Part shown: piece by piece, positions 34,016 to 42,963 of the stretch | Position numbering within the stretch: position 1 is the first letter of the stretch | How the letters are laid out: every line of letters starts with the position of its first letter | Assembly (NCBI RefSeq): GCF_047302285.1 | Contig: NZ_CP154845.1 | Coordinates: forward strand, 1,798,001 to 1,862,000 | Direction of reading: 5' to 3' | Length of the DNA: 64,000 nucleotides | Source of the DNA: Robertmurraya sp047302285 | GTDB lineage: Bacteria; Bacillota; Bacilli; Bacillales; Cytobacillaceae | The notes under the pieces: generated by a model | Database searches by the model: none | The model's input: the letters and a program-made list of their open reading frames with translations, nothing else | Told to the model about the DNA's origin: nothing | Translations under genes and position numbers: made by a program

Positions 34016-35590
34016 TTAAAGACTAATTTGATTCATTAATACAATATCATCTAGTTTAGAAAGCAATTCGAAAGCAGTGGATTCTAGGGGCTTATCAAAG
34101 GATAGAACCATACTGGCTTCACCACCTGCTTCTTTTCGACCCACTTGCATGGTCGCTATATTAATAGAATGATCACCTAATATTTTACCAACACGGCCAA
34201 TGACACCAGGGCGATCCATATGTTGAATATAGAGTAAATTTCCTTCAGGATGAAAATCAATATTAAAATCATTCATATAAACGATCCGAGGACCGTAATG
34301 ATCGATATAAGTACCTCTTAAGGTAAACTGTCTGTTTTCAATTTTAGCAGTGACGGTAATGCTGTTCGCATAGCCAAAAGAGTTCGTTGAAATTTTTTCA
34401 CCGACGGTAATGCCTCGTTCTTTTGCGGTAATGAGAGCATTTACCTCATTTACATGTACATCAATTCGGTTCTTAAAGAAACCGGATAAAAGTGCTTTTG
34501 TTAAGTAAGATGTTTCAAGATCTGAGACGCTTCCCGCATAGGTAATTGATAATTCATGAACACCTTCTTTTACACATTGTGATAAGATAGCGCCGATCTG
34601 TTTTGAGAGATGGTGGAATGGGCGGATCTTATCATAAATATCTTTTGACATAGCTGGAAGATTGATCGAGTTTGTGACCGGTGTATCTTCGAAATAGGTT
34701 CTTACTTCTTTAGCTACTTGTGTTGCCACGTTTAATTGTGCTTCTTTCGTAGAAGCTCCTAAGTGTGGGGTTACGATCACATTTTCAAATTTTAAAAGTG
34801 GGTGCTCTCCTGGTGGCTCTACTTCAAATACATCAAGGGCAGCGCCAGCAACATGTCCGTTGCCAATATAGACAGCTAATGCTTGTTCATCAATGATCCC
34901 ACCGCGGGCACAATTTAGAAAATAAACACCCTTTTTCGTTTTTTCTAATGCTTTTTCGTTAATTAACCCTTTTGTTTCACTTGTTAGCGGGGTATGTACA
35001 GTGATGATATCAGCCTGCTCAAGCACTTCGTCAAGTGTACAGCTTTGGACATTTAGACTTTTTGCTCTTTCTTTTGTTAGAAATGGATCAAAGACGAGTA
35101 CAGTCATTCCAAATACTTTTGCTCTCTTTGCAATTTCTGATCCAATTCTACCTAATCCAACGATCCCAAGTGCCTTCCCAAATAATTCATTTCCAACATA
35201 GGTATTTCTTTTCCATTCCATATTTTTAACAGAAGCATGTGCTTGAGGGATATTACGCATTAAAGAGGCCATCATCGCAAAAGTATGCTCAGCAGTTGAA
35301 ATCGTATTTCCATCTGGAGCATTGACGACAATAATTCCTCGTTTCGTCGCTGCATCAACATCTATATTATCAACACCGACACCTGCTCTGGCGATGATTT
35401 TTAATTGGGGCATTTTTTCAAGGAGTTCTTCGGTCACTTTGGTCGCACTTCTTACAAGAATGGCATCAATTTTTTCTAAGTCTACATCCGGATCTGTGAC
35501 CTTTTTTTCTATTAATTGAGCGTCTGCATAGTCTAATAATGGTTGCAAGCCTTCTGCATTAATTGCATCAGCTACTAAAACTTGATACAT
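34016..35590 (-). CDS. serA: D-3-phosphoglycerate dehydrogenase
   Basis: A 524-residue dehydrogenase, first step of serine synthesis (3-phosphoglycerate to 3-phosphohydroxypyruvate, NAD-dependent). The Rossmann motif is GIVGLGRIGSEIAKRAK. Catalytic Arg and Glu/His lie in LNCARGGIIDEQAL and the VTPHLGASTKEAQ block. An intervening domain and a C-terminal ACT domain (YIQHMDRPGVIGRVGKIL) follow. GGGAG nine bases before 35590 supports that ATG over 35605. B. subtilis SerA is 525 residues. Divergent from nothing; convergent with the LysM/M23 gene. Confidence 0.95.
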   Translation of the reverse strand: MYQVLVADAINAEGLQPLLDYADAQLIEKKVTDPDVDLEKIDAILVRSATKVTEELLEKMPQLKIIARAGVGVDNIDVDAATKRGIIVVNAPDGNTISTAEHTFAMMASLMRNIPQAHASVKNMEWKRNTYVGNELFGKALGIVGLGRIGSEIAKRAKVFGMTVLVFDPFLTKERAKSLNVQSCTLDEVLEQADIITVHTPLTSETKGLINEKALEKTKKGVYFLNCARGGIIDEQALAVYIGNGHVAGAALDVFEVEPPGEHPLLKFENVIVTPHLGASTKEAQLNVATQVAKEVRTYFEDTPVTNSINLPAMSKDIYDKIRPFHHLSKQIGAILSQCVKEGVHELSITYAGSVSDLETSYLTKALLSGFFKNRIDVHVNEVNALITAKERGITVGEKISTNSFGYANSITVTAKIENRQFTLRGTYIDHYGPRIVYMNDFNIDFHPEGNLLYIQHMDRPGVIGRVGKILGDHSINIATMQVGRKEAGGEASMVLSFDKPLESTAFELLSKLDDIVLMNQISL

Positions 35591-35715
35591 TTGAACATCT
35601 CCCACTAATTATCAATTTTCTGATTATTTTACAAAACGAATATTAATCTGTCAATGAAGAATTAATGTTCGTATAAATATGAAAACGTTTTCCTTGTTAG
35701 GTGTCATATATAAGT

Positions 35716-35746
35716 AAAAATCGTAGGCCATCTTTAGACCTACGAT
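35716..35746 (-). terminator. Terminator of ppaC
   Basis: ATCGTAGG pairs with CCTACGAT; on the minus strand five T follow. Confidence 0.75.
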
Positions 35747-35761
35747 CCTTTGCCTTCTAAA

Positions 35762-36694
35762 TTATCTTTTGTTTAAAACATCTGTTAAAACTGGGACGAT
35801 TTGTTTTTTACGAGAAACTACCCCTTTTAATAGGGCTGTATTGTTTTCTAATTTCACACCATAGGCTTCTTCTACAGCATCAACTGAGTGACCTAAAGCA
35901 ATAGCAGTTGAATCACTATTTAAAATATCAGTGATAACAAAGACAAATAAATCTAAGCCTTTCTTGTCGATGACAGCTTGAAGAGCAGTTTCTAATTCTG
36001 TCTGTCTTGATAGTACATCTTGAATATCAACTGTATTAACCTGTGCTACTTCGACTTTACTCGTTCCCATTTGAAATTCTTTAGCATCTAGGGAGATTAA
36101 TTGTTCAACTGATTTCTCGCTTAAGTCAGCTCCAGCTTTAAGCATGTCTAAGCCATACTTTTCCACGTCTACGCCAGCGATTAGAGCTAGTTCACGTGCA
36201 GCTTGGATGTCTTCTTCTGTACAAGTAGGGGACTTGAATAATAAAGAATCGGATATGATTGCTGATAGCATTAAGCCTGCAATATTCTTTTCGATTTCTA
36301 CGTTATTTTCTTTATAGAGTTTTTTAAGGATAGTAGCAGTGCATCCTACAGGCTCTGCACGATAGTATAAAGGCTCACTTGTTTCAAAATTGGCGATTCG
36401 GTGGTGGTCAATGACCTCCAAAACACGTACATCGTTGATGTCATCTGCACTTTGTTGACGTTCATTATGATCGACTAAAATGACTTGCTTAGCTTCAGAA
36501 GCAACAGTAGAAATGAGGCGAGGTACCTCTTGATCAAATGATTTAAGAGCATATTCCGTTTCGCCGTTTAACTCGCCTAAACGAACTGGCTCAGTATCTA
36601 GTCCAAGTTGATTTTTTAAATGAGAATATGCGATTGCAGAACAAATCGTATCCGTATCTGGATTTTTGTGACCGAAAATAAGAATTTTATCCAT
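35762..36694 (-). CDS. ppaC: Manganese-dependent inorganic pyrophosphatase
   Basis: A 310-residue family II pyrophosphatase (DHH superfamily) that hydrolyses pyrophosphate from biosynthesis. Metal-binding motifs are visible: GHKNPDTDTICSAIAYS at the N-terminus, VDHNERQQS and EVIDHHRIANF. The C-terminal DHHA2 domain ends in VVSRKKQIVPVL. AGGAGA six bases before the ATG. Length matches B. subtilis PpaC. Its start faces the FMN riboswitch region about 190 bp away. Confidence 0.95.
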   Translation of the reverse strand: MDKILIFGHKNPDTDTICSAIAYSHLKNQLGLDTEPVRLGELNGETEYALKSFDQEVPRLISTVASEAKQVILVDHNERQQSADDINDVRVLEVIDHHRIANFETSEPLYYRAEPVGCTATILKKLYKENNVEIEKNIAGLMLSAIISDSLLFKSPTCTEEDIQAARELALIAGVDVEKYGLDMLKAGADLSEKSVEQLISLDAKEFQMGTSKVEVAQVNTVDIQDVLSRQTELETALQAVIDKKGLDLFVFVITDILNSDSTAIALGHSVDAVEEAYGVKLENNTALLKGVVSRKKQIVPVLTDVLNKR

Positions 36695-36883
36695 GTTTAT
36701 CTCCTTTTACATAAAATGTTGATAGGTTTCTTTCAAAACGATAAAATACCTATCTTTTTATGAAATTCCTATTATAATTTACCATAAAATCGTTGAAAAT
36801 AACAAAAATAACGAGTATAAGGTTAAGTTCTTCACAAAGAAGCTTTAGTACGCTATAATAATGGTGTAATTAAATATTGGTCT

Positions 36884-37063
36884 ATCTTCGGGGCAGGGTG
36901 TAATTCCCGACCGGCGGTAATGAGATATTTTCTCTAAAGCCCGCGAGCCAGTAATAAGCATGAAGATGTATTTGGGAAGCATGCTTCTTGAATACGATGG
37001 AAATGCTTTGGCAGGATTTGGTGCAATTCCAAAGCCGACAGTATAGTCTGGATGGGAGAAGAT
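36884..37063 (+). promoter_or_regulatory. FMN riboswitch (RFN element) controlling ribU
   Basis: The classic RFN sequence is present. The closing stem pairs ATCTTC (36884-36889) with GAAGAT (37058-37063). The core has GGGGCAGGGTG, TTCCCGACCGGCGGT and AGCCCGCGAGCC on the 5' side and TTTGGTGCAATTCCAAAGCCGA-like sequence and TCTGGATGGGAGAAGATGG on the 3' side. A terminator follows at 37124-37158. FMN binding is expected to favour termination and shut off the importer gene. Confidence 0.97.
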
Positions 37064-37074
37064 GGAGGTTCTGC

Positions 37075-37105
37075 AAACGTTCAAATTATGCTAGTTTGAA
37101 TGTTT
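37075..37105 (+). other. Extra hairpin between FMN aptamer and terminator
   Basis: AAACGTTCAAA (37075-37085) pairs with TTTGAATGTTT (37095-37105) with one G-U. It has no T-tract. It may be part of the expression platform or a spacer stem. Confidence 0.5.
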
Positions 37106-37123
37106 ATTAAGCGTGCCGTAATT

Positions 37124-37158
37124 CTCCCTCAAGTTCACTTGGGGGAGTTTGTGTTTTT
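37124..37158 (+). terminator. Riboswitch terminator upstream of ribU
   Basis: CTCCCTCAAGT pairs with ACTTGGGGGAG (one G-U) around two bases, followed by a T-rich tract. It lies about 160 bp before the ribU start. Confidence 0.85.
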
Positions 37159-37315
37159 TGGGGAAAATAGGATGATGTTTAAAAAAAAGTATACGTTTTG
37201 TGGCATAGAACGAATTGTTTTATGGACATCATTGTCTAGTTCTCATTAGGCTAGCTTAGTAAATGCTGAACCTTTCTTCTTTAGGAGAGATGGATCCTAA
37301 AAAGGAGAGAGGAAA

Positions 37316-37897
37316 ATGAAGAAGTACAATGTCAAAGCTTTAGTTTCAATTGGAATGTTGAGTAGTATTGGGTTTGTTCTGATGCTCTTAAACTTTCCAC
37401 TACCACCTTTTCCAAAGTTTCTAATGGTGGATTTTAGTGATATTCCTGCTTTAATTGCAGCATTAATTTTTGGTCCAGTTGCAGGGGTCTTGGTTGAATT
37501 ATTTAAGAATGTTCTTGACTACATTTTGACAAGTAGTGATACAGGTATTCCAGTTGGCCATTTCTCGAATTTCGTGGCAGGAGTTCTATTCGTAGTCCCT
37601 GCGTATTACATCTATGAAAAACTGAAAACGAAAAAGGGAATGACCTATGCCTTATTAACGTCAACGATTTTGATGGCTCTTGTTATGAGCGTTTTGAATT
37701 ATTTCATCTTTTTGCCAGCTTACACTATGTTTATGGGATTCCCAGCAATGTCAGGGGAGGAAACACGTCAAATGATCGTGGCAGGTATTCTTCCGTTTAA
37801 TATTCTTAAAGGAATCATGATTTCAATCGTATTCATGCTTCTCTTTACTAGAATGAGTACGTGGATTGGTAAACAGCGGCATATTGCTTTTAAATAA
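37316..37897 (+). CDS. ribU: Riboflavin ECF transporter substrate-binding subunit RibU
   Basis: A 193-residue S component of an energy-coupling factor transporter (YpaA/FmnP/RibU) that captures riboflavin. It has six hydrophobic segments and the conserved LLNFPLPPFPKFLMVDFSDIP and FGPVAGVLVELFKN blocks typical of RibU. AAAGGAGAGAGG precedes the ATG. The FMN riboswitch and its terminator upstream link it to riboflavin status. It needs the shared EcfA/A'/T energising module, encoded elsewhere. Confidence 0.95.
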   Translation: MKKYNVKALVSIGMLSSIGFVLMLLNFPLPPFPKFLMVDFSDIPALIAALIFGPVAGVLVELFKNVLDYILTSSDTGIPVGHFSNFVAGVLFVVPAYYIYEKLKTKKGMTYALLTSTILMALVMSVLNYFIFLPAYTMFMGFPAMSGEETRQMIVAGILPFNILKGIMISIVFMLLFTRMSTWIGKQRHIAFK

Positions 37898-37938
37898 TGC
37901 TTCCTGAAAGTGATGGAAATTCCTTTATATAAATCAAA

Positions 37939-37972
37939 AAAACTCCTCTCATAAATTAGAGAGGAGTTTTTT
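37939..37972. terminator. Bidirectional terminator between ribU and fer
   Basis: AAAACTCCTCTC pairs perfectly with GAGAGGAGTTTT, with T on one side and A on the other. Confidence 0.85.
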
Positions 37973-37977
37973 GTATT

Positions 37978-38226
37978 CTATTCAAACTTTAATGCATCTC
38001 CATCAAATGATTCGTCAGCAACTTTAATGGAATCAGTAGGGCAACCTTCAAAAGCGTCCATCATATCGTCTATTAAAACATCTGGAATTTCAACGATTCC
38101 TTCGTTATCATCAAGTGTAACGAATGCGATGCCTTCATCATCGTAATCATAAATATCTGGTGCCGCAGCTCCGCAAGCCCCACATGCGATGCATGTTTCT
38201 TTGTCAACAATTGTGTATTTTGCCAT
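37978..38226 (-). CDS. fer: Ferredoxin, single [4Fe-4S]
   Basis: An 82-residue ferredoxin, the same length as B. subtilis Fer. Cluster ligands are CIACGACG (CxxCxxC) near the N-terminus and the fourth Cys in FEGCPTDSIKVA near the C-terminus. The protein is very acidic. It donates electrons to cytochrome P450s and desaturase-type enzymes in bacilli. GGGAGG eight bases before 38226 sets the start. A sigma-A promoter and a Fur box lie upstream, so iron control is likely. Confidence 0.94.
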   Translation of the reverse strand: MAKYTIVDKETCIACGACGAAAPDIYDYDDEGIAFVTLDDNEGIVEIPDVLIDDMMDAFEGCPTDSIKVADESFDGDALKFE

Positions 38227-38302
38227 GAAAAAACCTCCCAATGAATTAAACATTTATTTTTATACATTTCATAAAGTATCTGAAACGTATCCCTCATCCT
38301 TT

Positions 38303-38331
38303 ATTGTAAAACTGTATGAGCAACATTTCAA
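38303..38331 (-). promoter_or_regulatory. Sigma-A promoter of fer
   Basis: On the minus strand TTGAAA (38326-38331), a 17-bp spacer and TACAAT (38303-38308). Confidence 0.7.
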
Positions 38332-38342
38332 TAAAAAAATAA

Positions 38343-38357
38343 TGATAATGCTTATCA
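38343..38357. promoter_or_regulatory. Fur box between fer and ypbB
   Basis: TGATAATGCTTATCA matches the 7-1-7 Fur consensus at all but one defined position. Seen from fer it lies just upstream of the -35 element. Confidence 0.7.
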
Positions 38358-38507
38358 TAACAACGTTTTCGAATGGAATATGATCCTTGCCTTCGTTTTC
38401 ATGGTAAAATAAATGGAGAAACAAGTCGAATTATAGAATTACTTATATCGTTGATTATTGACTCTTTTAATCCATCATTTTTCAAAATATAGTAATAGGG
38501 TGATAGA

Positions 38508-39569
38508 ATGCCAACTCCTTTTTTATTTTTGGTCGTTCTTCTATGTTTACATAAAATAAATAATGAGAGAACGATTTACTCTTTATATCATCTCCTATGC
38601 GGAAAGAAATCTTCCCAAACCATTCAAGATGCACATCTTTTCCAAATTACTCGATTTTATAAAACATATAGTGCGTTAACTAGACAACAATTCGAGGCAA
38701 TCATTATGGAGCTTGAAAGGTTAAATTTAATTGTTCAAACAAATGAGCAACATTATGTTCTTACAGATAGTGGAAGAGCGTTTATGAAGAAAGAATCGAA
38801 AAATTACCCTTTTTTATCTTATTTAAATGGCTGGAATTATCAGTATTCAGAGGTGTTTTGGCAAAGATTATCATTGGTGGTTCAAGTAACTTCCCATTTA
38901 GTAAATGAAGATCGGAATTATATCCCGATTCAGAGAAATAGACAGTTGCTTAGCTGGTTAAAAAGCTTTTTCTTAAATAATCGGCTTAATCGCAAGGAAT
39001 TTAGTCGAAAGCTATATGAAGAACTCATCCTTGTGTTGGACGAGTGTGCTGATATCAGTCCAAGTGTGTTAATTATTCGCTTAACTGGTTATGAAACCAT
39101 CGGATTAACGGAAAAACAAGCATTTGATTATCTAGACATGGAACAAACGCTGTACCAATATCAATTTCAAGCATTAATACATTATATTTTGGAAAAAGTT
39201 CAAAATGATCCAAAGAGATTTGTACTTTTATTCTCTCTAATAATGGATGTGCAAACCTCACTGCCGATTACAGAATCGAGTAAAAAAACGTTAGACCTCT
39301 TAGATAAAGGATTTTCAATTGAAAAAATAGCTCAAATAAGAAAATTGAAGGTCAGTACCATACAGGATCATATTGTGGAGCTTGCTCTTCAAGTGAAATC
39401 ATTTCAAATTGATCCTTTTGTGGACAAGCAAAAAATGAAACTGATTTTGAAAGCGAACGAAGAGGCAGCATCTAAACAATTAAGATATATACGTGAATTA
39501 GTACCAGAAGCAACATATTTTCAAATACGGTTAGTGATGAGCAAATTTGGTGATAACAATGAATCATAA
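38508..39569 (+). CDS. ypbB: YpbB, helix-turn-helix partner of RecS
   Basis: A 353-residue protein matching YpbB in position and size (directly before recS). It contains a C-terminal helix-turn-helix of the helicase-associated type (LDKGFSIEKIAQIRKLKVST) such as is found at the C-terminus of RecQ helicases, so it may supply that function in trans to the short RecQ encoded next. No membrane segment apart from a hydrophobic N-terminus. It overlaps recS by 11 bases. Role inferred from context. Confidence 0.85.
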   Translation: MPTPFLFLVVLLCLHKINNERTIYSLYHLLCGKKSSQTIQDAHLFQITRFYKTYSALTRQQFEAIIMELERLNLIVQTNEQHYVLTDSGRAFMKKESKNYPFLSYLNGWNYQYSEVFWQRLSLVVQVTSHLVNEDRNYIPIQRNRQLLSWLKSFFLNNRLNRKEFSRKLYEELILVLDECADISPSVLIIRLTGYETIGLTEKQAFDYLDMEQTLYQYQFQALIHYILEKVQNDPKRFVLLFSLIMDVQTSLPITESSKKTLDLLDKGFSIEKIAQIRKLKVSTIQDHIVELALQVKSFQIDPFVDKQKMKLILKANEEAASKQLRYIRELVPEATYFQIRLVMSKFGDNNES

Positions 39570-41052
39570 TTTGGAGAAAAAATTACAAGACCATTTCCGT
39601 TTTTCTTCATTTAGACCAGGGCAAAAAGAGGTTGTGTCTTCTGTTTTGGACAACCAAAATACGGTAGCTGTTTTGCCTACTGGTACAGGCAAATCTTTGT
39701 GCTATCAACTTCCAGGATATTTATTGCCCGGTGCAGTGGTGATTGTTTCTCCGCTTTTGTCATTGATGCAAGACCAGGTCGAACAGATGCAAATGCAGGG
39801 AGAAAAAAAGGTGATTGCCCTTAACTCATTTTTAACAGGAATTGAGAGAATTAGGGTACTAAACCAACTCGAAAAGTATAAGTTCATCTTCATCTCTCCT
39901 GAAATGCTAAATCTCCAGGAAATAAAGATAAAGCTTCGAGCTTTGTCCATTTCCTTATTTGTCATAGATGAGGCTCATTGTATTTCGCAATGGGGATATG
40001 ATTTTCGCCCAGATTATATGAAACTCGGTTCGGTAAGAGAAGAGCTGGATAATCCGTTAACGTTAGCACTGACGGCGACTGCCACGAAAGAAGTAGTGAC
40101 AGATATTGTCAAAGCCTTACATTTACATTCTTGGGAAGAGCATATATTTTCTGTCGATCGTCCTAATATCGCGATTAAGGTAGAAGAAGTAAAGGCTCCA
40201 GAGGAAAAAGAACAGCGACTTTTGGACTTAGTTTCATCCATGCAGGGTCCAGGAATCATTTATTTTTCAAGTCGTAAAAGGGCAGAAGCGATTGTTGAAC
40301 GTTTGAAGTCTGAGGGAATAGCCAGAGTAATGGCTTATCATGGAGGGATGGACCAGGAAAGCCGTATCCTCATTCAACAGCAATTTATCCATGGTCAGCT
40401 TGAGATCATTTGTGCTACGAGTGCTTTTGGCATGGGAGTGAACAAAGAGGATATTCGTTTTGTAATTCATTATCATATGCCATTACAAATTGAATCCTAT
40501 CTGCAGGAAATTGGTCGTGCTGGTAGAGACGGAAATAACAGCTTGGCTATTTTGTTATATTCACCAGGTGATGAAGCTCTTTCCTATCATTTAGTCGAAA
40601 ATGAATTACCGAACGAGTTTCAAATTGAACGTGTCAACCAATGGGTGAACGGTTCTACTGTTAAGAACATTAAACATTATGAAGAAGAGGTTCGGAACTT
40701 TGCTGGCCTTAATGATATTCAATGGCGATTAATAAGTGACTTTATACAAAGTGTGGACGATAGCGAACATTTGCCATCCAATTTGAAAGAATTTATGCAC
40801 TTTGTTGAAGAAAGAACAAGCTTAAAGAAGCAAAAGATTGAAGAACTCAAGAGTTGGATACAATCGCATCAATGTCGAAGAGAAAAAATCTTGAATTATT
40901 TTGACGAAGAAAAGAAAATAGTGATTAAGGATTGCTGTGATGTATGTGGGATTGATTTTGAGCCATTTAGGAAAAAAGAGGAGAAAACAGAGGCGAAAGC
41001 TTTTCCTTTTGATTGGCAATCCTATTTATCCACCATTTTACTAAAAGAGTGA
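39559..41052 (+). CDS. recS: RecQ-family ATP-dependent DNA helicase RecS
   Basis: A 497-residue short RecQ helicase. Walker A is TGTGKSLCYQLPG, DExH box VIDEAHCISQWGYDFRPDY, motif III LALTATATKEV, and motif VI QEIGRAGRDGNNSLAILLY. A zinc-binding CDVCGIDF lies near the C-terminus, and the HRDC domain of long RecQ is missing. Acts in recombination and replication repair. ATG at 39559 chosen; GTG/TTG options lie 9 and 12 bases upstream and the ribosome site is weak. Overlaps ypbB, suggesting coupling. Confidence 0.93.
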   Translation: MNHNLEKKLQDHFRFSSFRPGQKEVVSSVLDNQNTVAVLPTGTGKSLCYQLPGYLLPGAVVIVSPLLSLMQDQVEQMQMQGEKKVIALNSFLTGIERIRVLNQLEKYKFIFISPEMLNLQEIKIKLRALSISLFVIDEAHCISQWGYDFRPDYMKLGSVREELDNPLTLALTATATKEVVTDIVKALHLHSWEEHIFSVDRPNIAIKVEEVKAPEEKEQRLLDLVSSMQGPGIIYFSSRKRAEAIVERLKSEGIARVMAYHGGMDQESRILIQQQFIHGQLEIICATSAFGMGVNKEDIRFVIHYHMPLQIESYLQEIGRAGRDGNNSLAILLYSPGDEALSYHLVENELPNEFQIERVNQWVNGSTVKNIKHYEEEVRNFAGLNDIQWRLISDFIQSVDDSEHLPSNLKEFMHFVEERTSLKKQKIEELKSWIQSHQCRREKILNYFDEEKKIVIKDCCDVCGIDFEPFRKKEEKTEAKAFPFDWQSYLSTILLKE

Positions 41053-41062
41053 GCGTGAATTC

Positions 41063-41671
41063 ATGAAAAACAAATATACAGAATTAATTCAAGGGTTATC
41101 AGATCGGGAAATCACGTTTCACCTTATTGCAACGCAAGTGTTATTGCTAGTCATTGCACTAGTGATGGGGTTTTTTCTATTTGAAGATTTTTCATCGTTC
41201 TGGGCTCTTTTCGTTTGGAATGATTGGAAGATTTGGTATGTAGGAGGAGTTGCTGGATTAACGATTGTTATTTTGGATGTCTTATTAATGAAAATTTTGC
41301 CACCATCCTATTATGATGATGGTGGTTTGAATAAGCGGATGTTTGAAAATAGGACGATTTGGCAAATTGCCGGAATTGCTGCCATGGTTGCAGTGAGTGA
41401 AGAGATTTTATTTAGAGGGGTCATCCAAACTCATTTTGGATTAGTTGTCACAAGTATTCTCTTTGCACTTATCCATTATCGTTATTTGTTTAATAAATTT
41501 CTTTTTGTCAATATTATGCTTCTCAGTTTTTTTATTGGTTACATTTACTTCGTGACGGAGAATCTTCTCGTCACGATTGTTCTACATTTTATTGTCGATT
41601 TTCTATTAGGTTTGACGGTGCGATTTAATAAACAACTACCTCAGGAACAGGAGGGAATTAATCATGAATAA
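41063..41671 (+). CDS. ypbD: CPBP-family intramembrane metalloprotease YpbD
   Basis: A 202-residue polytopic membrane protein of the CPBP (CAAX/Abi) family. The family motifs are present: EEILFRGVIQ (catalytic Glu pair and Arg), His in FALIHYRYLF and the final HFIVDFLLG. About six membrane helices. Substrate unknown. It lies ten bases after recS and overlaps ypbE by eight bases. Confidence 0.88.
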   Translation: MKNKYTELIQGLSDREITFHLIATQVLLLVIALVMGFFLFEDFSSFWALFVWNDWKIWYVGGVAGLTIVILDVLLMKILPPSYYDDGGLNKRMFENRTIWQIAGIAAMVAVSEEILFRGVIQTHFGLVVTSILFALIHYRYLFNKFLFVNIMLLSFFIGYIYFVTENLLVTIVLHFIVDFLLGLTVRFNKQLPQEQEGINHE

Positions 41672-42338
41672 TGAGAAACCATACCGTGATCAAGCGGAAC
41701 GTTTAAGAAAACGAATTACAAAGAAAGAGGAACTCGAGCATATAGAGTTATCTAAAGAGCTGCCACCAAGAAGCAGAGTGCATTATCAAAAGGCGAAGAG
41801 GACAAGGGTAAAGTTGAAATACCCGCTTATTCGGCTATTAGCTATCTTTTTTATCCTGTTACCGATTGTTAGCTTCAGCATTTATTCCATCAATGAAAGT
41901 AAGGCGAAGCGGACTGCATCAGTTGAGCAAAACTTATCAGGGAATATAGAGTCAGTCGATGTTAGAAATGATGACCCAGTTGAGCGAGTGTTCGAGGACG
42001 AGGAAGAGCCGACGGAGATAGTCATTGAGGAAGATGAAGAGGAGGAAAAGGAAGAGCTTGAAGCAGAAGTTGCTCCTGAACTAGAAAAAGTTGAACCAGT
42101 GAAAGAGGAGATTACGCCTCCTTCATCAACCGTGCCAGATAAGGATTCAAACAATGATAAAGCAACTGTACAAGAAGAAATCATTTATCATAAAGTACAG
42201 AAGGAAGAAACACTGTACCGGATTGCCATGAAATATTATAAGTCGCAAGCGGGAATTGACATTATTAGACAAGCGAATGGCATTCAAGGAAATGAAATAC
42301 AGCTTGGACAAACATTAAAAATACCAATCCAAAAGTAA
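41664..42338 (+). CDS. ypbE: YpbE, membrane-anchored LysM protein
   Basis: A 224-residue protein. A basic cytoplasmic N-terminus of about 55 residues is followed by a single membrane helix (YPLIRLLAIFFILLPIVSF), a very acidic linker rich in Glu (EEDEEEEKEELEAEV) and a C-terminal LysM module (YHKVQKEETLYRIAMKYYK). It probably binds peptidoglycan on the outside of the membrane. Matches YpbE in order. Last gene of ypbB-recS-ypbD-ypbE, followed by a strong terminator. Confidence 0.88.
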   Translation: MNNEKPYRDQAERLRKRITKKEELEHIELSKELPPRSRVHYQKAKRTRVKLKYPLIRLLAIFFILLPIVSFSIYSINESKAKRTASVEQNLSGNIESVDVRNDDPVERVFEDEEEPTEIVIEEDEEEEKEELEAEVAPELEKVEPVKEEITPPSSTVPDKDSNNDKATVQEEIIYHKVQKEETLYRIAMKYYKSQAGIDIIRQANGIQGNEIQLGQTLKIPIQK

Positions 42339-42345
42339 GGATGAA

Positions 42346-42380
42346 GACAATGTTATTTTCAAAATAGCATTGTCTTTTTT
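42346..42380 (+). terminator. Terminator after ypbE
   Basis: GACAATGTTATTTT pairs with AAAATAGCATTGTC with one wobble, followed by six T. Confidence 0.88.
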
Positions 42381-42455
42381 ATCATAAATAGAAGGACAAG
42401 ATCATATAATTTTACAAATGCAACTCGGGATTTGTAGGTAACAAGGAGGACCACA

Positions 42456-42914
42456 ATGGAGACATCGATTAATATGCTTGATGATCGTACAGATAAGGCA
42501 ACGAAGCAAATGCTCCAAAAAGTAGTGGAAAGAAAAAGAAAGTTTGATACCTTTACATTCAGACATTTTATCGTTATCTGGTTGACTGTATTTTCGTCCT
42601 TTATATACCTTTCTATCTTATATAAAACACTTATGATACCGTATTCATATTCTTTTGCAGCGATGTTTTCGGCATTCGTTGATCAATCCTATAATCTATA
42701 TGCTCTTGTTTTAATAGTAGGCTTGTACGGGTTAATGAATCTATTAAAAGAGAAGAAGGATAAGGCGGAAAAAGAATACCATGCCTTGCGATGTGAAATC
42801 ATTGATAAAAGCAAGGACTTATGGAAGCCAGAAGAAGCTTGGAAAAATCGCCATCTCGTTTTTGAAATGATGAAAAAGAATTATGATATCAATCTTTATC
42901 ACGAGAATAAATAA
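42456..42914 (+). CDS. ypbF: YpbF family membrane protein (DUF2663)
   Basis: A 152-residue protein of the YpbF/DUF2663 family. It has two membrane helices (about 38-60 and 82-97) between charged cytoplasmic segments, the last with many Lys/Glu (LLKEKKDKAEKEYHALRCEI). AAGGAGG precedes the ATG. Function unknown. Monocistronic, with terminators on both sides. Confidence 0.82.
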   Translation: METSINMLDDRTDKATKQMLQKVVERKRKFDTFTFRHFIVIWLTVFSSFIYLSILYKTLMIPYSYSFAAMFSAFVDQSYNLYALVLIVGLYGLMNLLKEKKDKAEKEYHALRCEIIDKSKDLWKPEEAWKNRHLVFEMMKKNYDINLYHENK

Positions 42915-42930
42915 TTTCAGGCAAAATTAA

Positions 42931-42957
42931 AAGAGGCAGTGTTTAGCCACTGCCTTT
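42931..42957. terminator. Bidirectional terminator between ypbF and cotJC
   Basis: GGCAGTG pairs with CACTGCC, with flanking A/T runs that give T-tracts in both directions. Confidence 0.8.
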
Positions 42958-42963
42958 GACAGA

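Noticed and set aside
34990..35520. Plus-strand open frames of 64 to 66 codons within serA
   Set aside because: They are antisense to a well-conserved gene and have no ribosome sites or recognisable products.
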